DNA of 64,000 bases from Thereva unica (taxonomy: Eukaryota > Arthropoda > Insecta > Diptera > Therevidae). The translations under genes and the position numbers were made by a program. Below, piece after piece: positions 36,601 to 48,600 of the stretch; position 1 is the stretch's first letter, and every line of letters starts with the position of its first letter. Under the pieces are notes generated by a model. The model did no database searches and was not told where the DNA came from. It saw nothing but the letters and a program-made list of their open reading frames with translations. The stretch covers positions 137,688,876 to 137,752,875 of the forward strand of contig OX465281.1 in assembly GCA_949987705.1 (NCBI GenBank). Reading direction: 5' to 3'.

Positions 36601-39600
36601 TGAAGCGGAATAATTGTTAGTTTTAATTGTTTTTTAGAACAATTGACAAAATTAATTGCAATTGATAAATTAATTGCAATTGATTTAGTTCTAATATACA
36701 ATTAATACAGATTAATCCAAATAAATTAATTGTGGGGTGCAATTAATAGTTCAATCGCAATTAATTTTAATTGCAATTAAATTAATCGCAATTAATTTTT
36801 TAATCAATTAATTAATTGATTGAAAATTTAATTGATTAATGCCCAACACTGGTCAGGAGTAATTTTAGCCCATTCCTGTTTAAGTACATTTTCAAGATCT
36901 TTCGGGCAGGTAACATTATGTTGCCGAATGTTCCTGCCAAGTGTTTCCCATAAATGCTCTATAACATTTAAGTCAAGGGATTGAGGAGGAACGGCCAAAA
37001 CTGTTTTGCAATTGAATATTAGCCAACGACGTGCAACGTCTGGGGTATGCTTAGGATCATTATCCTGGTAGAACGCAAACCCATCAGCAATGTCTAGACA
37101 TTTCTTTTTAAAATATTCAAGTAAACCATTTTATCCATTATTCCTCGGATGAACTCAAGGTTGCCAGTGCCGTTTTCTGCCATACACCCCCATACCATAC
37201 AAGATCCGCCCCCGTGCTTCTCTGTATGCTGAATATTTTTCATATTCAGTTCAGTATTTTTTGGTCGCCAAACCATTCGCCTACCATCGGAACCAAAAAC
37301 ATTAAATTTACTTTTGTCAGTAAACATTACCTGCATAAACATAACTTCAGTGGTTTTAAGTAAGTTTTAAATATTTTGTACAATGTAACCTTCGTCCAAA
37401 AACTACTGTCTTTGCCAATAAATTTTAAAGCGAACTGGAGCCTCTTTTTTTATTCTTGTCGCTAATTAGTGGCTTTCGCCTGGCAACTCTGCCATTGAAA
37501 CCATTTTTCCTCAAAACTCTTCTAACGGTTTCCGGATTTACATCGATATTTAAAAGAGATTTTACCTGAGCCGTTAACTTTGGGGCGGAAAGTGCAGGAT
37601 TTTCCCGAATTCTCCTTAGAATAAAACGTTCATTGGCTGGGGTAAACACTTTTCTGGTACTATTTTTTGGCTTGTTTGCTATTCTACCACTTTCTTTAAA
37701 CCTTTTAATAATATATTGTACAGTTGTTCGACTTTTCTTAACAATCTCGGCTAATTCTCTTTGACTTTTGCCCGCCTTATAATGAGAGATTATTAAAGAA
37801 CGAATTTCAATACTCGTTTGTTCATTCATTGCGATCACGTTCACTGATATGTAACTAAGATAGATAATTATTCTTAAAGTCCACAGCAAATGCTAAAACT
37901 AACGGGAATTTACAATATAGTATGTAACAGAAAGTGTAAAAGGGAGGGCACATTCCCTTTTTAACGACATTTCCCCGTATTGAGTGTTTTGGACGATTTT
38001 CACTGTGAGATATAAATAGGACCTTCTAAGCGATTTTAATTTTTCCCGTTTTTGTTATTGCTGAATTTTATAATTTTTCGTTATTATTTTGAAGAGAATA
38101 AATGAAAAACTTAGTTACATTCATTTTGAATAGGGTTTGTTGAGAACTAGCTGGAAGAAATGACTAAATTTCTCTTCGTCGAAAGGTGGACGATTTTCAT
38201 TGTGAGCCACTGTACATATTAGTTTAGTTTTAAAATTCCTTTAAAAATTGGATAGGAACTTTAATAGTTTTTTTAGCTTGTTTAGTAGATTAGAAAAGTT
38301 CACATCGTATGTGTTATAATGTAAGATTGATTTGTGTTAAAATGCACGCTATCTTAAACTAAAAGGCCCCGGAGATGATCAATAATATTGTCAATACGGC
38401 AATATAATTGAGGAGGCGTATTGAAAGGGCATATTGACCGTTTACCAGAGGTTCAAACGTATTGTCAATTTATTTAAGCATATTGATAGAAATTTTGATT
38501 GAAGCGCATTGACGCGAAGCATATTGATGCACGCATTGACGTTTACAAGATTTATTGGTCAATATTTCATTAGTATTTCAACTAATTCCAAAAATAAACG
38601 CGTGAAATCGCCACCTCGTCACAACCGATTTTCAAAACAACACCGTATTGATAGTTAGATTGACGAGATTTTTAAAGCGTATTGACAGGAGCTTCAATAT
38701 TATTGTCAATACGTATTGACAATATTATTGATCGTCTCCGGGGCCCTTAAGATTTGGAAAATAGGAATCGTTTGAATTGAATACCTAGGCAAAATTGTCA
38801 ATAAAGACATGGAAATTAAATTCTCCAAGATTAAGTCAATATTAAAGATAAACCAATCAATGCAATCAACTTTTTATTAGTTAGTGTTGATAACTGTACT
38901 TGTATGCTCTATAGAGTTGGGTACTACCAAAATTAATGTTATCGACACTCTAGTTTGATATCGTTTACAGCAAACGTTCAAATGGCATGTGACGATATTG
39001 ATATAGCACCTGGAACTATCTCCACACTATGATTAAATATGGACATTTTTTTACAGTGCAAAATTATATTTTTGTAATTTATTCATCTGACATTACGTAG
39101 ACGCGGAGACTGTTAAGGCCGGAGTCCTACAATGACTGCAACGCCACTTAAGCAGAACAACTACAAAATATTGAAAAACTTTAGGTTCACTGTAAGTCAG
39201 GAAAAATAAATGGTATTCTTGTTAGCTGTTGTTATTTTATGCTGGTAAATTTACACAAAAGATATATGGAATAGTTATACGGCAGAACGATACCTCTCAA
39301 GACACTTTTCATTTAATAATGATATCTGATGATCTATTATGTATATTGGTTGAAACATCAATAAGAAGTCTGGCATGGTTGAAACCCCATTATGTAAGAT
39401 AAGGTGATCAGTATTCGGTAATTGATTTATGCATAATTATATCAGAATAATATAGCATCATCGCAGGAAAAGACAAATGTATTTCATATTTTCTTAGAAC
39501 ATCAGACAAATGCCTCGAAAGAGAAAGCATCAATATTATTCCAAAAAATTAAAATTGTTTTTTTAATTTCAGTGACTAATTATCATCATGTGTACTTCTA

Positions 39601-42600
39601 TGGAATAGTTAGCTCACATTTACCAGGTGAATGCATACAATTAAAATGTTTCGGGTGAGTGACATCAATTACTCCCGAACATAGATCTTCTCAATAGTTA
39701 AGTAACCTACTTTTTAAAAGATGTGAGTGATACACTTGACTTTAATACTTAGCGTTAATTTACATACACTGCGCGACACTTGATTACCCTCAATTGAAAT
39801 TTTAACCTGAATCGTAACTGCAATGGTAAAATTTCATTTTTGTACTGGATGAAAGTACTGGACTGCTTCTGCAGAAGTACTTTTAAAAGTACTTCCATCC
39901 CCTACTGGGTAGTTTCCATGTTATTCTCACTATTTGTTTCTTCGTAAACAAATGAAAATAGAAGGTTGGAGATGGTGTTTACGTAGTCCCGGAAATGTAA
40001 AACAAATTTCAACAAGATCGGTAAATAACGATCTATTCTTTTTTTTTAACATTAATTAACAATGCACATTTTTTGTAAGATTGATTTTTAATTGGGAAAC
40101 TCATTCAGAAAAGTTGAGAAACAATTGGAAATGAAATCCCTTTGGAATTTTCAGAAAATTTTGACCGATTTTGTGTTTTGTTTCTAAGCACGTTTTTTTG
40201 ATAGATCTTACCAGTTACGATAGATTCATTTGACGCTTCTCGAAATTACCCGGTTGTTTTCTTTAAAGAACAGGATATCCAATTTATTGAAAAACACAGC
40301 TAATATAAGGTTTAAAGAAAAGTTATGTTTTTTTCAATATGATCAATCAATATTAGTCGTGATTCGTGACAAGTCATTTAAATTGAAGAACTACGATTTT
40401 CAGTCCAGAGGCCTAGAGTGAAAGTGCTAATTTGAGTTAAGCCCTCTATGCTGAAAGTCGTGATTAGACTGAAACGTCACTTTCTTCAACTCATCAAGCG
40501 ACTTGTCACGAATCACGACTCGACTTTCAGTATACGGGCCTAGGATAAGGTGATTAGTATTCGGTAATTAATTTATGTAAATTATATCAGATGTTAGTTG
40601 TATTTTTAAAAACTTGAAGACCAAAAATAATATAGCATTGCAAGAAAGATAAATGTATTCCATATTTCCTTCAGTACATCAGACAAATGCCTCGAAAGAG
40701 AAAGCATCAATATTATTCCAAAAAATCAAAAATAGTTTTTCTGAATTTCAGTGACTAATTATCATCATATGTACTTCTGTGGAATAGTTATCTCACATTT
40801 ACCAGGTGAATGCATACTATTAAAATGTTTCGTGATAGTGACTTCAGATCAAGATGGAGATTATGTGGTTGACACACTTGACTTTTATAGTAACGTTAAT
40901 TTAGTTTTAAAATTCCTTCAAAAGTTCGCTGCTTTAAATGTTTTTTTTAGCTTATCTACTAGATCAGGCAACCTTATCTATATTATGGACCAGCATAAAT
41001 TTTATGTTTTTTTCGCGGGCCGTAATAGGTAATTGACATCTTGTGGTCTGAAATTTATTAATGTTGATTTCAAGATACTTTAAGAGCTAAATTACACTAT
41101 TCATCACTTGGCCCTCAATTAAAACAACTTTATGTATAATGTAGGTATTATACTAAAAGCCCGTTTGAATATACGAATCTTTTGCTAGTTATTGCCTGTG
41201 CCTGTTGTGGAGCCAGTCAGTGCACTGGTTAGGACTTGACAGCATAAAAAGCGAAGTTCTAAAACCAGGCGGTTCGTTTCAACTGAAAACGAAATTACAT
41301 TTTATTTGAAATATTCTATTTATTAAAGTAACGCTCTCACCAACTCTGTTGGTAAGGATATTTCTTTAAAAAAGCATGATTGTATTTGTAAGAACAGGCG
41401 GTTTTAACGCTATTATCTATGGGCTTGTTTAAACGATTCGTTCGCAGGAACGTTCCTCACGGCTGGAGAAGAAAAAAGTGTTGATGATGAAAGGCAAAAA
41501 AAGATCACTAGGAAAAAGGAATTAAATTCTCTAAGACTAAGGAAGTATTAAAGATAAACCATGCCTTTTATTGGTTAGTGTTGATAACTGTACTTGTATG
41601 TTCTATAGAGTTGGGTACTACCAAAATTAATGTTATCGACACTCTAGATTGATATCGTTTACATCAAACGTTCAAATGGCATGTGACGATATTGATATAG
41701 CACCTGGAACAATCTCCATACTATCATTAAATATGGACAATTTTTGCAGTGCAAAATTACATTTTTGCAATTTATTCATCTGACATTACGAAGACGTACG
41801 AAGACTGTAAAGAGGCCGGAGTCCTACAATGACGCCACTTAAGCATAACAACTACAATATATTGAAACTTTAGGATCACTGTAAGACAGGAAGAATAAGT
41901 GGTATTCTTGTTAGCTGTTATTTTATGCTGGTAAATTTATAATTTAATTTAATTAATTTATACACAAATGATACATACATATATGGAATATAGTTACATT
42001 TATGATACAAGAACATTTCCCAAACGACACTTTTCATTTAATTTTGATATTTCTTACACTGAAGATAGATTCATTTGACGCTTCTTTAAATTTCCCTGGT
42101 GTTTTGTTTACAGAACAGGATATTTAATTTAATAAAAAAACACAACCAATATTAGGTTTAAAGAAAAGTTATGATTTTTTAATGTGTGGACTTGAATATA
42201 TTGTGTCATAGTAAGTAAAATAAGGTGATTAGTATTCGGTAATTGATTTGTGCTTAATTATATCAGATGTAAGTTGTATCTTTAAAAACTTTAAGTACAA
42301 AAAATAATAAAGCATCATCTCAGAAAAAGTTAAATATACCTATTCCATTTTTCCTTCAGTACATCAGACAAATGCCTCGAGAGAGAAAGCATCAATATTA
42401 TTACAAAAAATCAAAAATAGTTTTTCTGAATTTCAGTGACTAATTATCATCATATGTACTTCTGTGGAATAGTTATCTCATATTTACCAGGGGTCTGTTC
42501 AAGATTTCTGCTAAAGCACCTTTAGTAGCAGAATTTTTTAACAGTTAAATTACAGTGAAGCAAGAAAAAGTTGCTATGATATCTTGGACGCAAAAAAGCT

Positions 42601-45600
42601 GCTAGTATAGCTTTTTGTGAATGTATGTGTATGAGTATTTCATGCAGTCAGCTATTCTTCTCCCTACAATTAGAAAAAAACATGGCCGTGCAGTTTTTTT
42701 TTATGTGAAATACTAGAGGCTTAGGGAAACCCCCTTTGTACTGTTCGACAATCTATTTTTTTTGTATCGAATGTCGAACAGCAGCTCAGCTCATTAATAT
42801 GTATTAATGTCAACCAAACCTCACTCGAGTCAGTTATTTTGGCAAAACGACCAATGGAGTCGAGTCTGGTATGTGCCTCGGTTAAGTGCGGGCGTGTGTT
42901 GTCGCCAGTCCGATTATACCGCAAAAAAAATAAAAATAAACCGCAACACAAAAAAAAACATAAAAACCTCGTTAACATGAACTCGGAAATTTCAGGCAAA
43001 GAGTTCGTGTTATGTGGGAGTTCCGACTAAGGCAGAAAATACCTTCATTTTTCTAAGTGTCATATCATGAATTATTATATGTATTAACATTGAATAATTT
43101 TTTATTATAAATTTTCTAACATTATTGTTCTGAAATATGATCCGATTTTGACAGTATGTTATTATTCTTTTAGAAAATACATTTCGATGTTGTTACTCCT
43201 GGGGCCAGTTCGTGTATGTCGAAAACGAAAAATTTTTTTCGTCTCGGGTTCGCGTAAGTCGAAAAATTGAAAATTTTCGTCTGAAGCCGACGAAAGGTCT
43301 TGGATCCAGGGGCCGGTTCGTGTATGGCGAACGACGATAATCGTACGAAAAAAAATTGAAGTCGAAAAATTTTGTCGACGAAAATTTTAGCGTGTGCCTT
43401 CAGGCTTCAGACGAAAAATTTCAATTTTTTCGACCTATGTATATGCGAACCCGAGACGAAAAAAAATTTTCGTTTTCGACATACACGAACCGGCCTCAGG
43501 TTCTCGACATTTAAACCCGTGGCAAGATCTCATCGACACTGACGTACTCGTTGAAATCAACTGAGATCTAAACATAATGACTTTTCTAATCTCCTAAGCG
43601 AATGTTTTCCTTTATTTGTAATGTATTCATTGACCGAAAAAGGATCAAAATATACAAAATACATGTTTCGAGAATTTTTCTAGTTCGTATTATCCGATAA
43701 TTAACTTTGAAGGGACGGAAAAGTTGTTCGAAGTTCGAATTAACGAGGATTCGCCTTAACCGAACATAATTACATTGAAGCTTATGTGACTATTGTCGAG
43801 AACAAATTTTTGTTCGCCTTAAACCGAAATTCGTGTTAACAGTGTTCGTGTTAACGAGGGTTTAAACACACAAAAACTTAATAAAACCAAATTAATTAAC
43901 CACCAAAATAATAACATAAATCACAAAACAAACAATAACATAAAAAATAAATAATAACACAAAAAAACTAAGCGAAGGCCACCAATAGCAACAATAACCG
44001 AAGGACTGACGGACAACAAGTAAGTCTCCGCCACCCGCTTCTCTCGCTTCCTGCCGGCCGCTCCGGCGATGCAGCCTTAATCTGTCAGCTGATAGGAGTC
44101 GTCTTTGTTTTAGCAGGCATAACACTGCAACAAGGCTATTCCCGTTAGCTTCGATGGATGCATCGCCGGTGCAGCCGGCTACAAATGAGGTCATGGACCT
44201 CACGCAAAACAGTCCTCAATGTGACAATAATTTTATAATCAATTTTTGTAACATTCGGGGACTGAATACGAGCTTCCTGGCCGTTACGTGCGAATTACTG
44301 CTCCATACCCCTGCTATTTTCGCACTGAGTGAAACCCAAGTGTTACCAGATCTTGATTTAGATCGATTTCAGGTAACTTAGTGCACAACTTTTCTGCTCA
44401 TAGGGGATTAGCCATATATATTAGGAATGACGTGGCGTTTCAGAAAGTGTACAGTAGTACGTCCTCTGATTTTAACCATCTTTGGATTAAAATAATTATC
44501 CATAGCCACGTCATATTTTTCTGTTTTTTATATAGGAGTCCTAATATTAGTAATGAGGCCACCACCTCAGCCTTTGATGCTATTTCCGAACAGATTTCCG
44601 GATTTTTATTTTCCCACCCGGAAAGCGAAATCATTGTTGCGGGTGATTTCAATGTTCACAATATACATTGGCTAAATTACTCAAATGGCACCAGTGTTCC
44701 TGGCAAAGACGCCGAGCTCTTTGCGAGCCTACACAACTTGCACCAAATTGCCAAATGTCCGACGAGAGTCCCTCGTGATAGATTGAGAAGTAAGATTCTT
44801 AACTCCACTGCAGGCAGCAAAAACTTCTGGTCCTTGGTAACCTCCATCAAGAAGAATTTTACTTCCTCTTTTTATTCACAACAAGGAAGTGATAACAGAA
44901 AGCAAACCCAAGGCCGACCTATTAACTTCTCTGCAAATTCTTCTTTACCCGATGCTGCTATGTCACCCCCCTCCCCCCACTCTCGAGAATACCGCCCACT
45001 CAATGGACGGAGTTCACTTCAGGACTCGCGAGGTGTTTAGGTGTCTCAAGGAACTCGACGTCAATAAATCCACTGGCCCCGACAAAATCCCCCCTATGGT
45101 ACTTAAAAATGTGCCTCACCTTTGGCTAAACCCCTGCGCAAACTTTTTGCCCTGTCTTACTTCTCCGGAGTGTATCCCGACTCTTGGAAAATAGCTCATG
45201 TTCAGCCAATCCCAAAAAAAGGTGAAGCCAGCGAACCCTTAAACTACCGCCCAATAGCAATTATTTCTGTTCTCTCCAAAATCATGGAGACAATAATCAA
45301 TAAAAAGCTGATGAAATATCTAGAATCCAACCAAATTATACACGACAGGCAATACGGCTTCAGATCTAAACGGTCTACTGGCGATCTGCTTGTGTGCTTA
45401 ACCGAGCGTATCAACCAAAGCATTCACAGCTTTGGCGAGTCTAGTCTGGTTGCTCTAAATATATCAAAGGCTTTTGACAGAGTATGGCACCCAGCTCTGT
45501 TGAATAAACTCCAAGCTATTGGTATACACTTAGTTCTAAGGAACTGGATTAAGAGCTTTCTTTCAGGCCGTTCAATTAAGGTAGTACATATTGGACGGCG

Positions 45601-48600
45601 TCGAATCCAACCCATATGTCATTTTGGCCGGAGTTCCCCAGGGGTCAATTCTTTCACCCGCACTTTTTCTAATCTTCATTAATGATCTGCTCTCAATCCC
45701 CTCCAACCCACTTCACTGCTTCGCTGATGACGGTACTCTGAATTTTTCTTACTCCTTCGACAATATAAGACAAGCACGAGCCAGACCTTGTCTTTACCAC
45801 CGTCAACTAATGTCGACTTCGATCAATCGGGATATCGAATCGATTCTTCATTGGGGCGAAATGAACCGCATCGAATTCAATGACACAAAAACGAAGTACT
45901 GTCTGATCTCCAACAAAAATTGTACCGACCTTCCTCCTATCTCAGTGGATAAAGAGAATCTAATGGCTGACTCAACTCTCAACATCCTAGGGGTAACTTT
46001 AACGGAGCATCTGCGATGGAATGATCACATATTCCAAATCGCCAAACAAGCCTCCCAATGCCTTGGATTTCTCAAGAGATGCTAGTTCCTCCTCCAGCCA
46101 GCCGCATTGGCTACAATATACAAATCCTACATTCGGCCGCGCCTCGAATACAACTCCCATATCTGGGCAGGCGCCCCAAAAACCACCTTGGCTTGTCTCG
46201 ACAAGGTGCAAAATCGTGCCCTCAAACTCATTGGTGATGGCCCCTTTCGCGCCTCCATAGACACCTTAAGCCACCGTAGGAATGTAGCAGCCCTCTCCAT
46301 TCTTTATCGCTATTACCATGGCGACTGTTCCACTGAAATTCAGGACCTCTTGCCTGCACGGCAATACTTTTCCCGCAACACAAGACTAGCCCGCTCGGCT
46401 CACCCCCAAACCCTACAGCCCCCTCGTTCATGCACAATACGGTTTAAAGTTCGTTTATGAATAGAACAACTCGACTGTGGACAAAATTACGAGTGTGACA
46501 AAATTACTTTCCACAGTTTAATGATTTTTTTTTTTTTTTTTTTTTCAAAAATGTGATTGACACACTTTACTTTTATAAGCATAGATATTTTCCTTGAGCT
46601 TATTTACTAGATTGTAAATGTTCTTACCGTATGTATTATAATATAAGATTTATTTAGTGTTAAAACACGCTTTATCTTAAAGCAGAACTTTGGAAACAGG
46701 AATTGTTTGATTTTTTACGTTTCACTGTTAAAATATTATTATTATAACGAATTATAGTGATAGTAAACTAATTGGGAAAAAATGATCGGAAATAAAATTC
46801 TCCAGAAGTCACCTTGCAGCCGCCCTTTTATTGATTAGTTTTGATAATTGGACTTGCATGAGCTGTGAGAGCTGAGTACTACTAAAAACAATGTTATCGA
46901 CAATCTTAATTGATATCGAAAAAGGAAATAAAATTCTTCATATAAATATGGACATTTTTTGCAGTAAAAATTTTTATTTTCGTAATTTATTTATGTGAGA
47001 TTTTCACAGGTAGTGCCCCTTATATATAACTGTGGCCAGGACAGTTTTAACTAATATAACATGTGTGCTGGGCCTGAGTAGTTTGGCTAACAGCAATGTA
47101 ATATGCTTTCTTCTTTCAATTGTCAATTGTTGTCTTGGTTAATTACAGAAATAAACAATTAAATGAATACTGCCGTAAATTAAAAATTCCCCGTGGTATA
47201 ATTTTAATGGAACAGAATGTAAAAATGCAGGCGTATGTAAAAAGTAACTGGGCGTAGTACGAACGGACTCCATACTTATTTACGAACTAGTCATGATATT
47301 AATTTGCTAAAACGAGGAAAAGGTGATAATGAAATTTCATCTATAATAATATCAAAAAAGCCGGCGAATAGTCAAGTTTCTACATACATCGACTATTGCG
47401 AGTTTTTTAAAAGTGCAGTGCTGTTGCCTCTCGGCTGATTGCACGTGATGGTATACCATTTAGTAATATTTGCACTTCCTGTGATTTACGGAAATTCTTG
47501 ACGAATAAGTATAAAAATGCTCGAAGTTTTCCAAACACAGTTCGAGAAATCTTTTTAAAATACGGCAAAAAAAGAGGTTACAGAGCATATTTCAAAACAC
47601 AAAGTTGCAAAAAAGTTGGTCAGCCGAGTGGCTACCTTCGACGAGTGGACATCAATTAGCAATCGGCGCTATAAGAATATAAATATTCATGAAGCTGAAA
47701 ATTTTTGGAATATTGGTTTAATGCGTTTTCTGGACATCTACCAGCAGAAAAATGTATTACTTTGTTGGATAAAAAATCGAAGAATTCAACATATGTTTTG
47801 AAGATGTTATTGCTATGACCACGGATAGAGCATCAATCATGCAAACGGTATGTAGAGGCTTGGCCGATGGCATACAATTGGCCGTTATAAAAATACTTTA
47901 TAACAATAATAGTTTTTCCGAATATGAAGAGGAACTCATAAATGAAGAAACACCCTACATGAAATATTTAATTCAGACGCGGAAGAAGACGAATATGAAT
48001 TCGCCGAACGTTTTAATATTCTTGGTACCATTATAATAAATTCATCTGGATTGGAATGTAATCAGATTCGATACGAAATATAATAAAATTATTTCGAAGA
48101 TCTCCAACATGTTGCAGAAGTACTTCAAAGAAGAATTTGATAGAGAATGTAACATAATTTTAGATTCCCGCACGAGATGGAACAGTTTATTGTTACACAA
48201 CGGAGGTTACACGTTACACTAACGGTTTGTGTACGAAAAAATCTAATTGATTTAAAATATGATATTACATTTTCTGTAAATGATTGTAAGCTACTATCTA
48301 ATACAATATTAGCATTGCAACCAATTAAAGTAGCAGTGGAAGCATTATGTTGCGAAAATGTAAACTTACATAGATGTATATGCCAGATGCAACTCTTAAT
48401 TTCATGCTTAATGAGCTAAGCGCGCAAAACACAATTTTGAGCAATCGGCTTATTAGAATAAAAGAAAGACGTACAGTATATTCTGATAATTTAGCCTATT
48501 TATTTTTGATCGCAAGACTAAGCGCTGAGGAAGATTACGGCACTTTTCGTAAGACCAGTAAATCTGCTATTACAAAACCTATCATTTAAATTTTTAAACA

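Larger units (their letters stand above)
31532..36851. mobile_element. non-autonomous hAT element loaded with satellite DNA
   Basis: It is 5,320 bp. The TIR is CAGTGTTGGGC, the classic hAT terminus, flanked by an exact 8-bp duplication GTCAGGAG (31524-31531, 36852-36859) inside the Tc1 transposase gene. Next to both ends lie AATTAATTG-rich subterminal repeats (31570-31760 and 36600-36840). Inside are a ~210-bp higher-order minisatellite (32214-33870) and a 108-bp satellite (34405-36475). No transposase. Confidence 0.88.
31443..37829 (-). pseudogene. Tc1/Minos-like transposase, one intron, broken by hAT insertion and two indels
   Basis: It starts [20 protein letters not shown] with a paired helix-turn-helix domain ([20 protein letters not shown], then [11 protein letters not shown]). 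A 59-bp intron (37331-37389) precedes the catalytic region, and Minos also carries one short intron. The DD34E residues are Asp in FTDKSKF, Asp in QDNDPKH and Glu in VIEHLWE. A T7 run near 37445 and a T5 run near 37117 shift the frame by one base each. The hAT element (31532-36851) splits the last ~30 codons; the end reads [19 protein letters not shown]. About 350 residues. Confidence 0.85.
31190..38212 (-). mobile_element. Tc1/mariner element (Minos-like, IR/DR type) with nested hAT
   Basis: The ends are CAGTGGCTCACAATGAAAAT and its complement, flanked by TA (31188-31189, 38213-38214). The inverted repeats are ~220 bp and repeat the outer motif internally (CTCACAGTGAGAATCGTCC / GGACGATTTTCACTGTGAG), the IR/DR layout. 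Without the hAT insertion it is about 1.7 kb, the usual Tc1 size. It is inserted in unit 1. Confidence 0.9.
30781..39404. repeat. unit 1 of the tandem ~1.2-kb repeat, carrying Tc1 and a MITE
   Basis: It starts near GGATAAGGTAATGAG with TTCGGTAATTGATTTATG and runs through GAATAGTTATCTCACATTTA to ACGTTAATTTA, where Tc1 inserted. After Tc1 it resumes TTTAGTTTTAAAATTCCTTT, and after a MITE it continues with GTGTTGATAACTGTACTTGT and TAGCACCTGGAAC. Without insertions it is about 1.21 kb. Non-coding apart from a short frame [10 protein letters not shown] seen in other units. Confidence 0.7.
42220..47010. repeat. unit 4 of the tandem repeat, split by MITEs and LINE D
   Basis: The opening module is at 42220-42494, ending CATTTACCAG. 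The same unit resumes at 46550 (GATTGACACACTTTACTTTT) and carries the second module (46790-47000: TTGATTAGTTTTGATAATTG). Everything between is inserted DNA. Confidence 0.62.

Noticed and set aside
42721..43030. Frames on both strands with a hydrophobic or Lys-rich stretch
   Set aside because: Low complexity (poly-A/T driven), no homologue recognised, located between MITE ends.
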